The notes under the pieces are model-generated. The model was not told the origin of the DNA. It ran no database searches and worked only from the letters and a program-made list of their open reading frames with translations. This document shows positions 43,306 through 50,916 of a DNA stretch of 64,000 nucleotides, in pieces; position 1 is the first letter of the stretch; every line of letters begins with the position of its first letter. Made by a program: the position numbers and the translations under genes. The DNA comes from DAOUJI01 sp965197415 (GTDB taxonomy: Bacteria > Chloroflexota > Dehalococcoidia > Lucifugimonadales > JAGWBF01), in the NCBI GenBank assembly GCA_965197415.1, contig OZ240207.1, positions 682,001 to 746,000 of the forward strand, in the 5' to 3' direction.

Positions 43306-44610
43306 TTACACGCCGCCCAACTCACCGCCGGTGTCCATAGCCATTTCGGACACGAAGGTCCGGTTGAAGGACTCTTCGACTTTCTCCCGGAACTCTTCCC
43401 ACATCTCGTCGCGGTCAATGGACTCATCTTCCTTGGTTTCGATGAGCCTGTCGCGGAACTCTATTAGGAGCCAGTCTTCAGTCCTGCCCTTAGGCATGTT
43501 GAAGGTCTCCTTGTCGAAGGTGGGAAGCTCGCCGGGGCCGTAATAGCCCTTGCCGGGCAGGTAGTAGCCTTCCAGGTCGTGGGTGCCCTTACCCAGGACT
43601 TCGCCGGTCTCCATGTAGTGGTCCATCACGGGCTTCATGCCGTATGCGCCTATGGGGCACACACGCTGGCAAACGCCGCAACTGGAGTACCGGGCCACCA
43701 TGGGCTGGCAGCGCCGGAAAGCCACCTTGTTCTTGTGGGCGCCTCGGAACCAGACCTTCTCTCTGGAAAGGGCCCTGCCGGGGCAGCGGTTGGTGCACAC
43801 CTGGCATATTTGGCAGAAGGCGTGAATCCCGTAGTCCACCGGGTGGTCATAGGTGAGCTTGGCGTCGGTGAATATGGTCTGGAGCCTGATCCAAGGTCCC
43901 ATGTGGGGAGACATGAGAATGCCGTTGGCTCCAACCTGTCCCAGTCCGGCCTGAACGAACAGCGGCATGGCTGGCCCGTAGGCCACCGACGGCTGGGAGA
44001 CCTGGCCCCTGTAGCCCAGGGAGTTCAGGTAGGCGACCAATTCTTGAGCCAACGACCCCTGACGTTCGTAGACGTCGTCGTGGGTCCACTCCGACGCCAG
44101 CCCTGGGGTCTTCCAGGTCATCTCATAGTCCTGGTCCATGGCGATGCAGATGGCGTGAGGCAGCTCGGCATCGTAGTCGGCCATCTTGCTCTGGTAGATG
44201 TACCGCCTGTCAACCGGGGTGAAACCCACCTCTACGTTGCCCAGCTCTCTGGCTTTGGCCTTGATTAGGTCACCCACGTCCTCTCCGCTGGGTTCGGCGG
44301 TGGGCGGCAATTCTCCACTGTCCTTAATCCACTTGGCCAACGGCGTCATGATCTTCTCGAAATAGACCGTCTGCCGTATAGAGTCTTCGGACTTGGCGCG
44401 GCGGAGCGGGCGCAGCCATTCGAAAGAGGAACTCTCGAATATAGACAGGGCGTCCAGAGGCTCTTCCCTGCCGTAGTAGTTCAGGTCCTCCTCGCGCAGA
44501 GGAACACCGGGAACCGTTACCAAGTCGGCGGCTACCGGAATCTCTATGTCCGGATCGCCTGGCCTCATCCCCGGCCTGGTCACATTATGGCTAAGGTCCT
44601 TGAGCGCCAT
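43306..44610 (-). CDS. Reductive-dehalogenase-like (RdhA/QueG-type) iron-sulfur protein
   Basis: 434 residues. Two 4Fe-4S sites are clear: FCQICQVCTNRCP and, 40 residues on, CQPM..SSCGVCQRVCPIGAYG, the spacing of RdhA and of QueG. The middle has LPHAICIAMDQDYEM and AGLGQVGANGILMSPHMGPWIRL, the cobamide-pocket region of RdhA-like proteins. No Tat signal (no RR motif) and no RdhB anchor gene are present, so it is cytoplasmic, like the NpRdhA type. It may reduce a halogenated compound or act on another small substrate using cobalamin. AAGGAGG precedes ATG 44610. A good promoter is at 44671. Confidence 0.8.
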   Translation of the reverse strand: MALKDLSHNVTRPGMRPGDPDIEIPVAADLVTVPGVPLREEDLNYYGREEPLDALSIFESSSFEWLRPLRRAKSEDSIRQTVYFEKIMTPLAKWIKDSGELPPTAEPSGEDVGDLIKAKARELGNVEVGFTPVDRRYIYQSKMADYDAELPHAICIAMDQDYEMTWKTPGLASEWTHDDVYERQGSLAQELVAYLNSLGYRGQVSQPSVAYGPAMPLFVQAGLGQVGANGILMSPHMGPWIRLQTIFTDAKLTYDHPVDYGIHAFCQICQVCTNRCPGRALSREKVWFRGAHKNKVAFRRCQPMVARYSSCGVCQRVCPIGAYGMKPVMDHYMETGEVLGKGTHDLEGYYLPGKGYYGPGELPTFDKETFNMPKGRTEDWLLIEFRDRLIETKEDESIDRDEMWEEFREKVEESFNRTFVSEMAMDTGGELGGV

Positions 44611-44670
44611 TCCCCCCTCCTTACTCTTCGCTAATCGGGGCTTTTCCGGCGAACGCGTAGTTGCTTCAAC

Positions 44671-44699
44671 AGATTACTTTATCTCTCCAATTGTGTCAA
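44671..44699 (-). promoter_or_regulatory. Promoter of the RdhA-like gene
   Basis: Minus strand TTGACA (44694-44699) and TAATCT (44671-44676), 17-nt spacer; about 60 nt before ATG 44610. Confidence 0.65.
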
Positions 44700-44734
44700 T
44701 GTTGAATTCAACCGCTGAGTTTCGGTTTTCTCGA

Positions 44735-45631
44735 CTACAGGAACCCCTTGATGTATTGCAAGCCACCCTCGGGCACGTTCACGTACTTGGTGATGCGCTG
44801 TCCTCCGACCTCTGCCAGATAGATATTCCCCTGGGAGTCGCCGTACAGACCGTGGCCGGAAGGCGTATCAAACCGGGCAAGCAAGTTGCCCTCTTTGTCG
44901 AATATGCTTATGCGGGGGCTAAGCTCGCTGATGTAGGCGATGTCTTTCTTGTCCATGTATATGTCCGTCGGACGGAACACGTCGTTCCAGGTGTTCAGCC
45001 AGATGCCGTCCCGCGTAAAGCTGAGCACCCGGCTGTTTTCCCTGTCACATACGTAGACCACGCCCTGCCAGTCCACATAGACGCTGTGGGGCAAGTGAAA
45101 CTCGAGGTTCTCGAACTTCCCCGGCTCCCCCCAGGAGAGCAAAAGGTCTCCTTCTGAATTGAAACGGTGTATCCGGCTGTTCCTGTAACCGTCGGAGGCG
45201 AACAGGTCTCCCCAGGGAGACGGCACCAGCTCGGTGGGTTTGTTAAAGGGGCCGGCGGCCCTGAGCACCACCCCGCCGTCCACCTCGCAACCTGTGTCCG
45301 AGGGCTGGCCCTTGTTCCCCAGCTCGCGGACCAGCTTGCCGTCGGTGGTGTATATCTGTGCTACGTGGTCGTCGCGGTCGGTGAGGTACACCAAGTCGTC
45401 GGGCCCTATAAATATGCCATGGGGAAACTTGAAACCGCTTCCCCAGGAATCAACGTAGTTCCCGTCCTGGTCCAATATGACCACAGCCGGGTCCTTGCGC
45501 TGGAAGGCGTAAACTCTGTCTTGGGAGTCCACCGCCACCGAACTTACGGGGCCGAACGTCATTCCGTCCGGCAGGTTTCCCCAGCCTTCGACTACCTCAT
45601 AAGTAAACTGGCCTTGCCCCACTGTTGTCAT
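44735..45631 (-). CDS. NHL-repeat beta-propeller protein (peptidyl-amidating-lyase-like)
   Basis: 298 residues, no signal peptide. Six repeating units of NHL type run through the protein, each like VSSVAVDSQDRVYAFQRKDPAVVILDQDG: FPHGIFIGPDDLVYLTDRDDH, DLFASDGYRNSRIHRF, LPHSVYVDWQGVVYVCDREN, PTDIYMDKKDIAYISE and GLYGDSQGNIYLAE. The HG/HS histidines fit a metal-binding propeller like peptidyl-alpha-hydroxyglycine lyase. Such proteins are common beside catabolic genes in this type of genome, role unknown. GGAGGTG precedes ATG 45631; the promoter lies 110 nt upstream. Confidence 0.78.
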   Translation of the reverse strand: MTTVGQGQFTYEVVEGWGNLPDGMTFGPVSSVAVDSQDRVYAFQRKDPAVVILDQDGNYVDSWGSGFKFPHGIFIGPDDLVYLTDRDDHVAQIYTTDGKLVRELGNKGQPSDTGCEVDGGVVLRAAGPFNKPTELVPSPWGDLFASDGYRNSRIHRFNSEGDLLLSWGEPGKFENLEFHLPHSVYVDWQGVVYVCDRENSRVLSFTRDGIWLNTWNDVFRPTDIYMDKKDIAYISELSPRISIFDKEGNLLARFDTPSGHGLYGDSQGNIYLAEVGGQRITKYVNVPEGGLQYIKGFL

Positions 45632-45749
45632 GAGCGGACACCTCCTTGGACGGTTAAGAGGTTATGTTCATTGCGGTGAAATTGGTCCTCAGGCGTTGGT
45701 AAGACCCTTCGGTCCGTAGGGTTGGGCGGTACGCCTATGGGCCAATTGG

Positions 45750-45778
45750 ATAGTATTAGCCTGCACTTTGGCTGTCAA
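45750..45778 (-). promoter_or_regulatory. Promoter of the NHL-repeat gene
   Basis: Minus strand TTGACA (45773-45778) and TACTAT (45750-45755), 17-nt spacer. The predicted leader is about 110 nt, longer than its neighbours. Confidence 0.6.
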
Positions 45779-45808
45779 TAGATTCTCGATGCACAGCTCC
45801 TCTATCGC

Positions 45809-46639
45809 CTACGGTTCGACCAAGGAGTAGTCCAGGTAGGACTTGACCCTGCCCTCGTCCACTAGTTTTCCCAAATGTGTTGAGACATTGCGACCGGCGG
45901 CTTGTTTCAACTCTCTGCGCAGGTTGCGTGGATAGACCTGGGTCACGATCTCCTCCACCGTGCCGGCTCCTGCTTCCAGGGCATTGATCACTTGCGCTTC
46001 TCTTTCCTCTCGGTGCCTAATGTAGGAGTCTATCCTTCGGCTGCCGTTGTGCACCACTGAGCCATGGCCGGGGCAGATGACCTTTGGTGTGAACCTGGAG
46101 AGCAAGTGCAACGAACGCATGTACTCGGACAGGTTTCTAACCGTCGACGAGGAGCTTCCCAGTATCGTGTCGCCCGTAAACAGCACCCGCTCTCTCGACA
46201 AGTAGTAACAAACGTGGTCGTCCTCGTGGCCTGGGGTGAAGAGGGCCGTCATGGACAGACCGCCTCCGACCGGCACACGTTCCCTCGATGCCAGCTTCGA
46301 TACGACCCCGTCCCCCAGCATCCTCTGAAGCCGTCTGACCAGCTTGGGGTGACACTTGACCTCACACCCGAACTCTTCCTGCAACCTGTCCAGACCGCCC
46401 ACGTGATCTCCGTGGCCGTGGGTGACGAGAATGGAGCTCATCGTCGGTCGTCCCAACTCCTCGTAGTAGTCCAGTATACGGCTCGTCCAGCTCCTGTACG
46501 GCTCCCCTGAGTCGACCATGACCATGTGGTCGGAGGAGTCCCCTACGAAATAAATGTGGGTCCCTCCGGGGTGAAAAGCGCCGCCGTCTTTGGGGTTCTC
46601 GGGGATATGGGCCGCATACACGTGGGGAGTGACCTGCAT
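45809..46639 (-). CDS. MBL-fold metallo-hydrolase (LACTB2-like)
   Basis: 276 residues. The zinc motif is THGHGDHVGGLD, with further ligands in FTPGHEDDHVCYYL and GDTILG and the late PGHGSVVHNG. The C-terminal ~70 residues form a small winged-helix-like domain (HREEREAQVINALEAGAGTVEEIV..) seen in LACTB2/YcbL-type members, some of which are RNases and others thioesterases or lactonases. GGAG precedes ATG 46639. The promoter contains a palindromic spacer (46685-46712), so it is probably regulated. Confidence 0.82.
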   Translation of the reverse strand: MQVTPHVYAAHIPENPKDGGAFHPGGTHIYFVGDSSDHMVMVDSGEPYRSWTSRILDYYEELGRPTMSSILVTHGHGDHVGGLDRLQEEFGCEVKCHPKLVRRLQRMLGDGVVSKLASRERVPVGGGLSMTALFTPGHEDDHVCYYLSRERVLFTGDTILGSSSSTVRNLSEYMRSLHLLSRFTPKVICPGHGSVVHNGSRRIDSYIRHREEREAQVINALEAGAGTVEEIVTQVYPRNLRRELKQAAGRNVSTHLGKLVDEGRVKSYLDYSLVEP

Positions 46640-46684
46640 CGCACGGTCTCCTTCAGGGGCGGTGGCCGAACTGGAATGGGCTTG

Positions 46685-46712
46685 ATTGTACTCCCGGCGT
46701 CGGGAGTGTCAA
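46685..46712 (-). promoter_or_regulatory. Promoter of the MBL gene with an operator-like palindrome as spacer
   Basis: Minus strand TTGACA (46707-46712), 16-nt spacer, TACAAT (46685-46690). The spacer is itself the palindrome CTCCCG-N4-CGGGAG (46691-46706), filling it exactly. The divergent LLM gene has a plus-strand TATAAT at 46737-46742, so the site may serve both. Confidence 0.65.
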
Positions 46713-46764
46713 GGCGCACGCCGCCTGGTCGACAGGTATAATGGATTGGAGAGGTGAATTCGGA

Positions 46765-47700
46765 ATGAGCGGCAGGCCCGTCAAGTTTTCCGTGCGCATA
46801 CATCAGGCCGGGTACGACTATCCAGCCCTCAAGCGCATCTGGACGGAGGCAGACCGGCTGGGTTACCACTCGGCCACCCTGTACGATCTGCTGGGCGTGC
46901 CCGCTCTGGAGTGTTGGACGACCCTGTCCGCCCTGGCAGCCGAGACCGAGTCCATCCGTCTTACGCCCTTGGTCCTTGCGACCTATTACCGCAGCCCTGG
47001 GCTGTTGGCCAAGATGGCCGCCACCCTGGACGTCATAAGCGGGGGCAGGCTGGAATTGGGCATCGGAGCGGGAGGCGGAGAGGGAGACCACCTGGCCTTC
47101 GGCTACGAATACCCTTCGACCTCCAAGAGGGTCAAGGCGCTTGAAGAGTCGGTCGAGGTCATCAAGTCGTTATGGACACAGCCGGAAACCACATTCCACG
47201 GAGACTTCTACATCCTGACCGGCGCCAGCGTAACGCCCGGACCTGTACAGCAGCCCCGCCCGCCCATCCTCATCGGGGGCCGGGGAGAGAAACGTCTCCT
47301 CAGAGCGACGGCGCGCCACGCCGACATCGCCAACTGGGGCTTTGACATGGACCTGAGAGAGCACTCATCCAAACGGAACGTCTTGGAAGAGCACTGCCGA
47401 GCCGTGGGCAGGAATCCCGCCGATATAGAGATCAGCCACAATTGCCGGGTAGTCGCAGTAGAAACAGAAAGGGAACTGGAAAAACTGGCCGACGCGGCCG
47501 GCATGACCGCCTCCGGTTACCGGGAATCTCTAGGCAATGCCGTCTGGGGAACACCGGACCAGTGCGCCGACAAGTTGCAGGTTTACGTGGACGCCGGCAT
47601 CACCTACTTCTTCCTGCTGTTTCCGGACCCGATACCGACGGACCGGCTGGAATTGTTCGCCTCGGAGGTCATGCCCAGGTTTTCAACGCCGCCGCGATAA
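46765..47700 (+). CDS. LLM-class flavin-dependent oxidoreductase
   Basis: 311 residues from ATG 46765 (GAGAGGTGA before it); ATG 46741 is part of a TATAATG -10 and is less likely. TIM-barrel luciferase-like family: VRIHQAGYDYPALKRIWTEADRLGYHSATLYD, SIRLTPLVLATYYRSPGLLAKMAATLDVISGGRLELGIGAGG, and HPPI-like RPPILIGGRGEKRLL. These use FMNH2 or F420H2 to oxidise or reduce small molecules. This is the first of three LLM genes within 4 kb; it is less like the other two. Substrate unknown. Confidence 0.85.
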   Translation: MSGRPVKFSVRIHQAGYDYPALKRIWTEADRLGYHSATLYDLLGVPALECWTTLSALAAETESIRLTPLVLATYYRSPGLLAKMAATLDVISGGRLELGIGAGGGEGDHLAFGYEYPSTSKRVKALEESVEVIKSLWTQPETTFHGDFYILTGASVTPGPVQQPRPPILIGGRGEKRLLRATARHADIANWGFDMDLREHSSKRNVLEEHCRAVGRNPADIEISHNCRVVAVETERELEKLADAAGMTASGYRESLGNAVWGTPDQCADKLQVYVDAGITYFFLLFPDPIPTDRLELFASEVMPRFSTPPR

Positions 47701-47720
47701 GGGGGGCATTGAGCCGGGCG

Positions 47721-48467
47721 TCAGTGGTAGACCGCTCCGCCGTTGACGTGGATGGTCTGGCCAGTAATGAAGGCCCCGTTGTCTGACGCAAGGAACCTGC
47801 AGGTTGCTCCCAGCTCCCGCGGGTCCCCCATCCGCCCGACGGGAATGCCCTCCACCGACCCGGTGTCTCTGCCGGGATACCAGTCTAGGTTCCGGCTGGT
47901 GTCGTACCTCCCAGGGGAGACCACGTTCACTGTGATTCCATGCCGGGCTACCTCGCTGGCTAGGCTTCTGGCCAGTCCCACCAGACCCATCTTCGCCGCA
48001 TAGACGTGGGCTCGGCCCGCGTGGCCAGTGAAAGCGCCCTCACCGGCTATGTAGATCAATCGGCCAAAGCCGTTTTGCTCCATGGACGGCAGAGCAGCCT
48101 GCGACAGAAAGAAAGCGGCGTCGAGAATGACTCCCTGCACCTGACGCCACTCCTCCAGGGACACCTCCATGAAGGGTTTAGTGGGGCGTATGGCCACGTT
48201 GCTAACCACCACGTCCAGCCGCCCGAACTCCTCCAACACCCTTGCCGCCATGGAGTCCACCTGTTCCTTGTCGGAGACGTCGGCCAGGATGGGCAGGGCG
48301 CGGACTCCCAGCCGCCTGGCCTCTTCGGCGACGGATTCAACCTCGTCCTGATTGGACCTGGCGTTTATCACCACGTTGGCGCCCTCTTTCGCCAACTCCA
48401 AGGCCGTCGCCCGGCCTATATTTCGCCCGGAGCCTGTAACCAGAGCCGTCTTACCCTCCAACGTCAC
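47721..48467 (-). CDS. SDR-family oxidoreductase with altered active site
   Basis: 248 residues from GTG 48467 (GGAGG 6-7 nt before), preferred over the frame to 48542. Rossmann motif TGSGRNIGRA is intact and VVVSNVAIR replaces NNAG. The usual YxxxK reads HVYAAK, so the Tyr is one position out of place (156 beside Lys159), and no Ser stands ~13 residues earlier (AGEGAF). Such HxYAAK/AAKAG forms occur in a group of SDRs with unclear catalysis. C-terminal GAFITGQTIHVNGGAVYH is normal. It is convergent with the LLM gene at 46765 and divergent from the LLM pair at 48617. Confidence 0.82.
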   Translation of the reverse strand: MTLEGKTALVTGSGRNIGRATALELAKEGANVVINARSNQDEVESVAEEARRLGVRALPILADVSDKEQVDSMAARVLEEFGRLDVVVSNVAIRPTKPFMEVSLEEWRQVQGVILDAAFFLSQAALPSMEQNGFGRLIYIAGEGAFTGHAGRAHVYAAKMGLVGLARSLASEVARHGITVNVVSPGRYDTSRNLDWYPGRDTGSVEGIPVGRMGDPRELGATCRFLASDNGAFITGQTIHVNGGAVYH

Positions 48468-48535
48468 TTCGTTCCTCCAGATGTTTGACTCGCCTTGTCC
48501 CGCATAATATACACCCGCTACGTTGATTAGTTTCG

Positions 48536-48564
48536 TTGACACGTCTACATATTTTGAGTAGCCT
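48536..48564 (+). promoter_or_regulatory. Possible promoter of the LLM gene pair
   Basis: TTGACA (48536-48541) and TAGCCT (48559-48564), 17-nt spacer, about 50 nt before ATG 48617. Confidence 0.5.
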
Positions 48565-48616
48565 GTAATGCACCTGGAACCTTGTCCGCTGGGAACAACA
48601 AGGAGGCGGCCGGCCC

Positions 48617-49843
48617 ATGTTTCTGATGCGCTTTACAGAGAGGGCCTACACCGGATACACGGAAGAAGACGTCCGCAACAGCCCAAACCAGGCGGTTCGT
48701 CTGACCTTCTCCAACTCCCACTTTGACCCCAAGCTGGGCGCGGAACTCTACAACGAGTACCTGGACGAGTACGAGTACTCGGAAGAAGCGGGGTTCGACG
48801 GGCTGATGCTCAACGAGCACCACTCCACGCCCACCTGCATGGGCGCCACCATGAACCTGGAGGCGGCTATCCTGGCCCGTATCACCAAGAAGCCCAAGAT
48901 CGTACTGTTGGGCAACCCCCTCCCCGTGTTCGACAATCCCATCAGGCTGGCCGAGGAGTTGGCCGAAATCGACATGATTTCCAGGGGACGCCTGGTTTCC
49001 GGCTTTGTCCGAGGAACGGGTGTGGAGAGCTGGCAGGCCAACATCAACCCGGTGCACAACCGGGAGCGGTTCGAAGAGGCCCACGATCTTGTGCTAAAAA
49101 CCTGGACCACTCCAGGACCTTTTCGCTGGGAAGGCAAGCACTTCCAGTTCCGTTATGTAAACCCCTTCCAAGTGCCCCTGCAGGACCCCCACCCACCCGT
49201 GTGGATACCTGGCACCGGAAGCCCTGAGACGGTGGCATTCTGTGCAGAACGCCGCTATCCCTACATCTTCCTGGAGACTGACCTGGCCGCCACCCAGGAC
49301 ATGTTGGACAACTACAAAGAAACCGCTAGACAACATGGTTACGAGCCCGGTCCAGAGCACATCGGCTACCTGCAACGCATTCTGGTGGCTGACACCGACG
49401 AGAAGGCTAGGGAGATAGGCAAAGGTTTCCTGGTGGGCAACGTCGGGCAAGGACGTATACCGTTGCCGCCAGACTATATGGCCCCTATTGGCTACAACAG
49501 CAGGGACCCCAAGTTCCGCGCCATGAAGGAGCGGGTGCGCAAGGACCCATTCCAGCTTTCTCCCACCGGCGGAGCGGGCGGGGGCATCGACACCGCCACG
49601 TGGGACGAAATACTCAACCGGCGCCGCATCATAGTTGGAAGTCCCGAATCGGTGATACGCCAGATACGGGAGACTCTGGAAAGTCTGCGGCCAGGAATAT
49701 TGGGAGTGTGGACCAACGACGGCACCATAAGCCATCAGGACACGATGAGGTGCCTTGAACTCATGGGCCAGGAAGTTCTGCCCGCGGTGCGTGAAATCGC
49801 CGCTGAGTTGGACCTTCCCTCCCCCTTCGAAAAGGAGCCTTAG
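48617..49843 (+). CDS. LLM-class flavin-dependent oxidoreductase
   Basis: 408 residues, ATG 48617 after AAGGAGG. Luciferase-like barrel: YEYSEEAGFDGLMLNEHHSTPTCMG, IVLLGNPLPVFDNPIRLAEELAEIDMISRGRLVSGFVRGTG, and VPLQDPHPPVWIPGTGSPE. The NEHH motif and long C-terminal insertion are typical of alkanal monooxygenase-like members. FMN-dependent monooxygenases like this are expanded in SAR202-type genomes, with a proposed role in oxidising recalcitrant organic matter. It is followed 8 nt later by a second LLM gene; the two may form a heterodimer like LuxA/LuxB. Confidence 0.86.
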   Translation: MFLMRFTERAYTGYTEEDVRNSPNQAVRLTFSNSHFDPKLGAELYNEYLDEYEYSEEAGFDGLMLNEHHSTPTCMGATMNLEAAILARITKKPKIVLLGNPLPVFDNPIRLAEELAEIDMISRGRLVSGFVRGTGVESWQANINPVHNRERFEEAHDLVLKTWTTPGPFRWEGKHFQFRYVNPFQVPLQDPHPPVWIPGTGSPETVAFCAERRYPYIFLETDLAATQDMLDNYKETARQHGYEPGPEHIGYLQRILVADTDEKAREIGKGFLVGNVGQGRIPLPPDYMAPIGYNSRDPKFRAMKERVRKDPFQLSPTGGAGGGIDTATWDEILNRRRIIVGSPESVIRQIRETLESLRPGILGVWTNDGTISHQDTMRCLELMGQEVLPAVREIAAELDLPSPFEKEP

Positions 49844-49851
49844 ACGGAAAC

Positions 49852-50880
49852 ATGATCTTCGGAATGTCTACGGACTTCAACGTCCGACCAGGAAAGACCC
49901 AGGCTGACGCATTCGACGAGTCCTTCAAACAGGTAATGGCAGCCGAAAAGCTGGGCATGGACGCCGTTTGGCTTGGGGAACACCACTTCAGTCCCGACCG
50001 GTCGGTGCTGGCCTCGCCTCTGATAATCGCCAGCGCCATCGGCGCACGCACCGAGCGCGTACGGATAGGACTGGCCGTCCAGGTCCTGCCGCTCACCAAC
50101 CCTCTCCGAGTGGCTGAGGAAGCCGCCACGGTGGACCACATCTCCAAGGGGCGTCTGGACTTTGGCATCGGCCGGAGCGGCCTGACTATCTACTATGAAG
50201 GCTACAACGTACCCTATTCGGAGAGCCGTGGACGCTTCCTGGAAGCCCTGGAAGTGGTCACCAAAGCCTGGACTCAGTCGACCTTCTCGTTCGAGGGGGA
50301 ATTCTACAGCTATAACGACGTGACTCTGGTGCCGTCTCCCTACCAGGACCCACACCCGCCCATCCGCGTTGCGGTGTCCAGCGAGGACACGTACAAGATG
50401 CTGGGGAACATGGGGTATCCCGTGTTCATCGGGGCCAACTCGCCCATCGAGGATTTGAAGACCCGTCTCAAGACATACAGAGAGGCCTGGCAGGAATCAG
50501 GCCACTCCGGAGAGGGCAGTTGCTTCATACGTGTGCCTGCGTATCTGGCCGAGACGGAGGAACAGGCCCGTTCCGAGCCGGAGGAAAGCGCCATGTGGAT
50601 GATACGCTATGGCGCCCGGCAGCTGGCAGGTTCCGCCGCATCGGCCGAGTCAGCGGCGCGCCTCACCGCAATCGCCAACCAGTCCTACGAAGAAATCCTC
50701 GCGCGCCGGGTGATGTTCGGCACGCCGGAGCAGGTGATTGACCGCCTGAACATGTACCGGGATGAGTTGGGGATTTCCGGGGTGGTGCTTGAGACCAACT
50801 ACGGCGGACAGATTCCCTACGAGCTGGTCGTCAAGTCCCTGAAGCTTCTGGCGGAAGAGGTCATGCCCAGCTTCAAGTAA
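49852..50880 (+). CDS. LLM-class flavin-dependent oxidoreductase
   Basis: 342 residues, 8 nt after the LLM gene upstream. Motifs: QVMAAEKLGMDAVWLGEHHFSPD, VRIGLAVQVLPLTNPLRVAEEAATVDHISKGRLDFGIGRS, and DPHPPIRVAVSSEDTY. The GEHHF element and lack of the long insert make it a different subfamily from its neighbour. A flavin reductase partner is not in the window. The C-terminal RVMFGTPEQVIDRLNMYRDELGISGVVLE is standard. Monooxygenase activity is likely; the substrate is unknown. Confidence 0.86.
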   Translation: MIFGMSTDFNVRPGKTQADAFDESFKQVMAAEKLGMDAVWLGEHHFSPDRSVLASPLIIASAIGARTERVRIGLAVQVLPLTNPLRVAEEAATVDHISKGRLDFGIGRSGLTIYYEGYNVPYSESRGRFLEALEVVTKAWTQSTFSFEGEFYSYNDVTLVPSPYQDPHPPIRVAVSSEDTYKMLGNMGYPVFIGANSPIEDLKTRLKTYREAWQESGHSGEGSCFIRVPAYLAETEEQARSEPEESAMWMIRYGARQLAGSAASAESAARLTAIANQSYEEILARRVMFGTPEQVIDRLNMYRDELGISGVVLETNYGGQIPYELVVKSLKLLAEEVMPSFK

Positions 50881-50916
50881 AGCCTCGCGGCTAACCCTCC
50901 AACCACGCAGCAGCCG

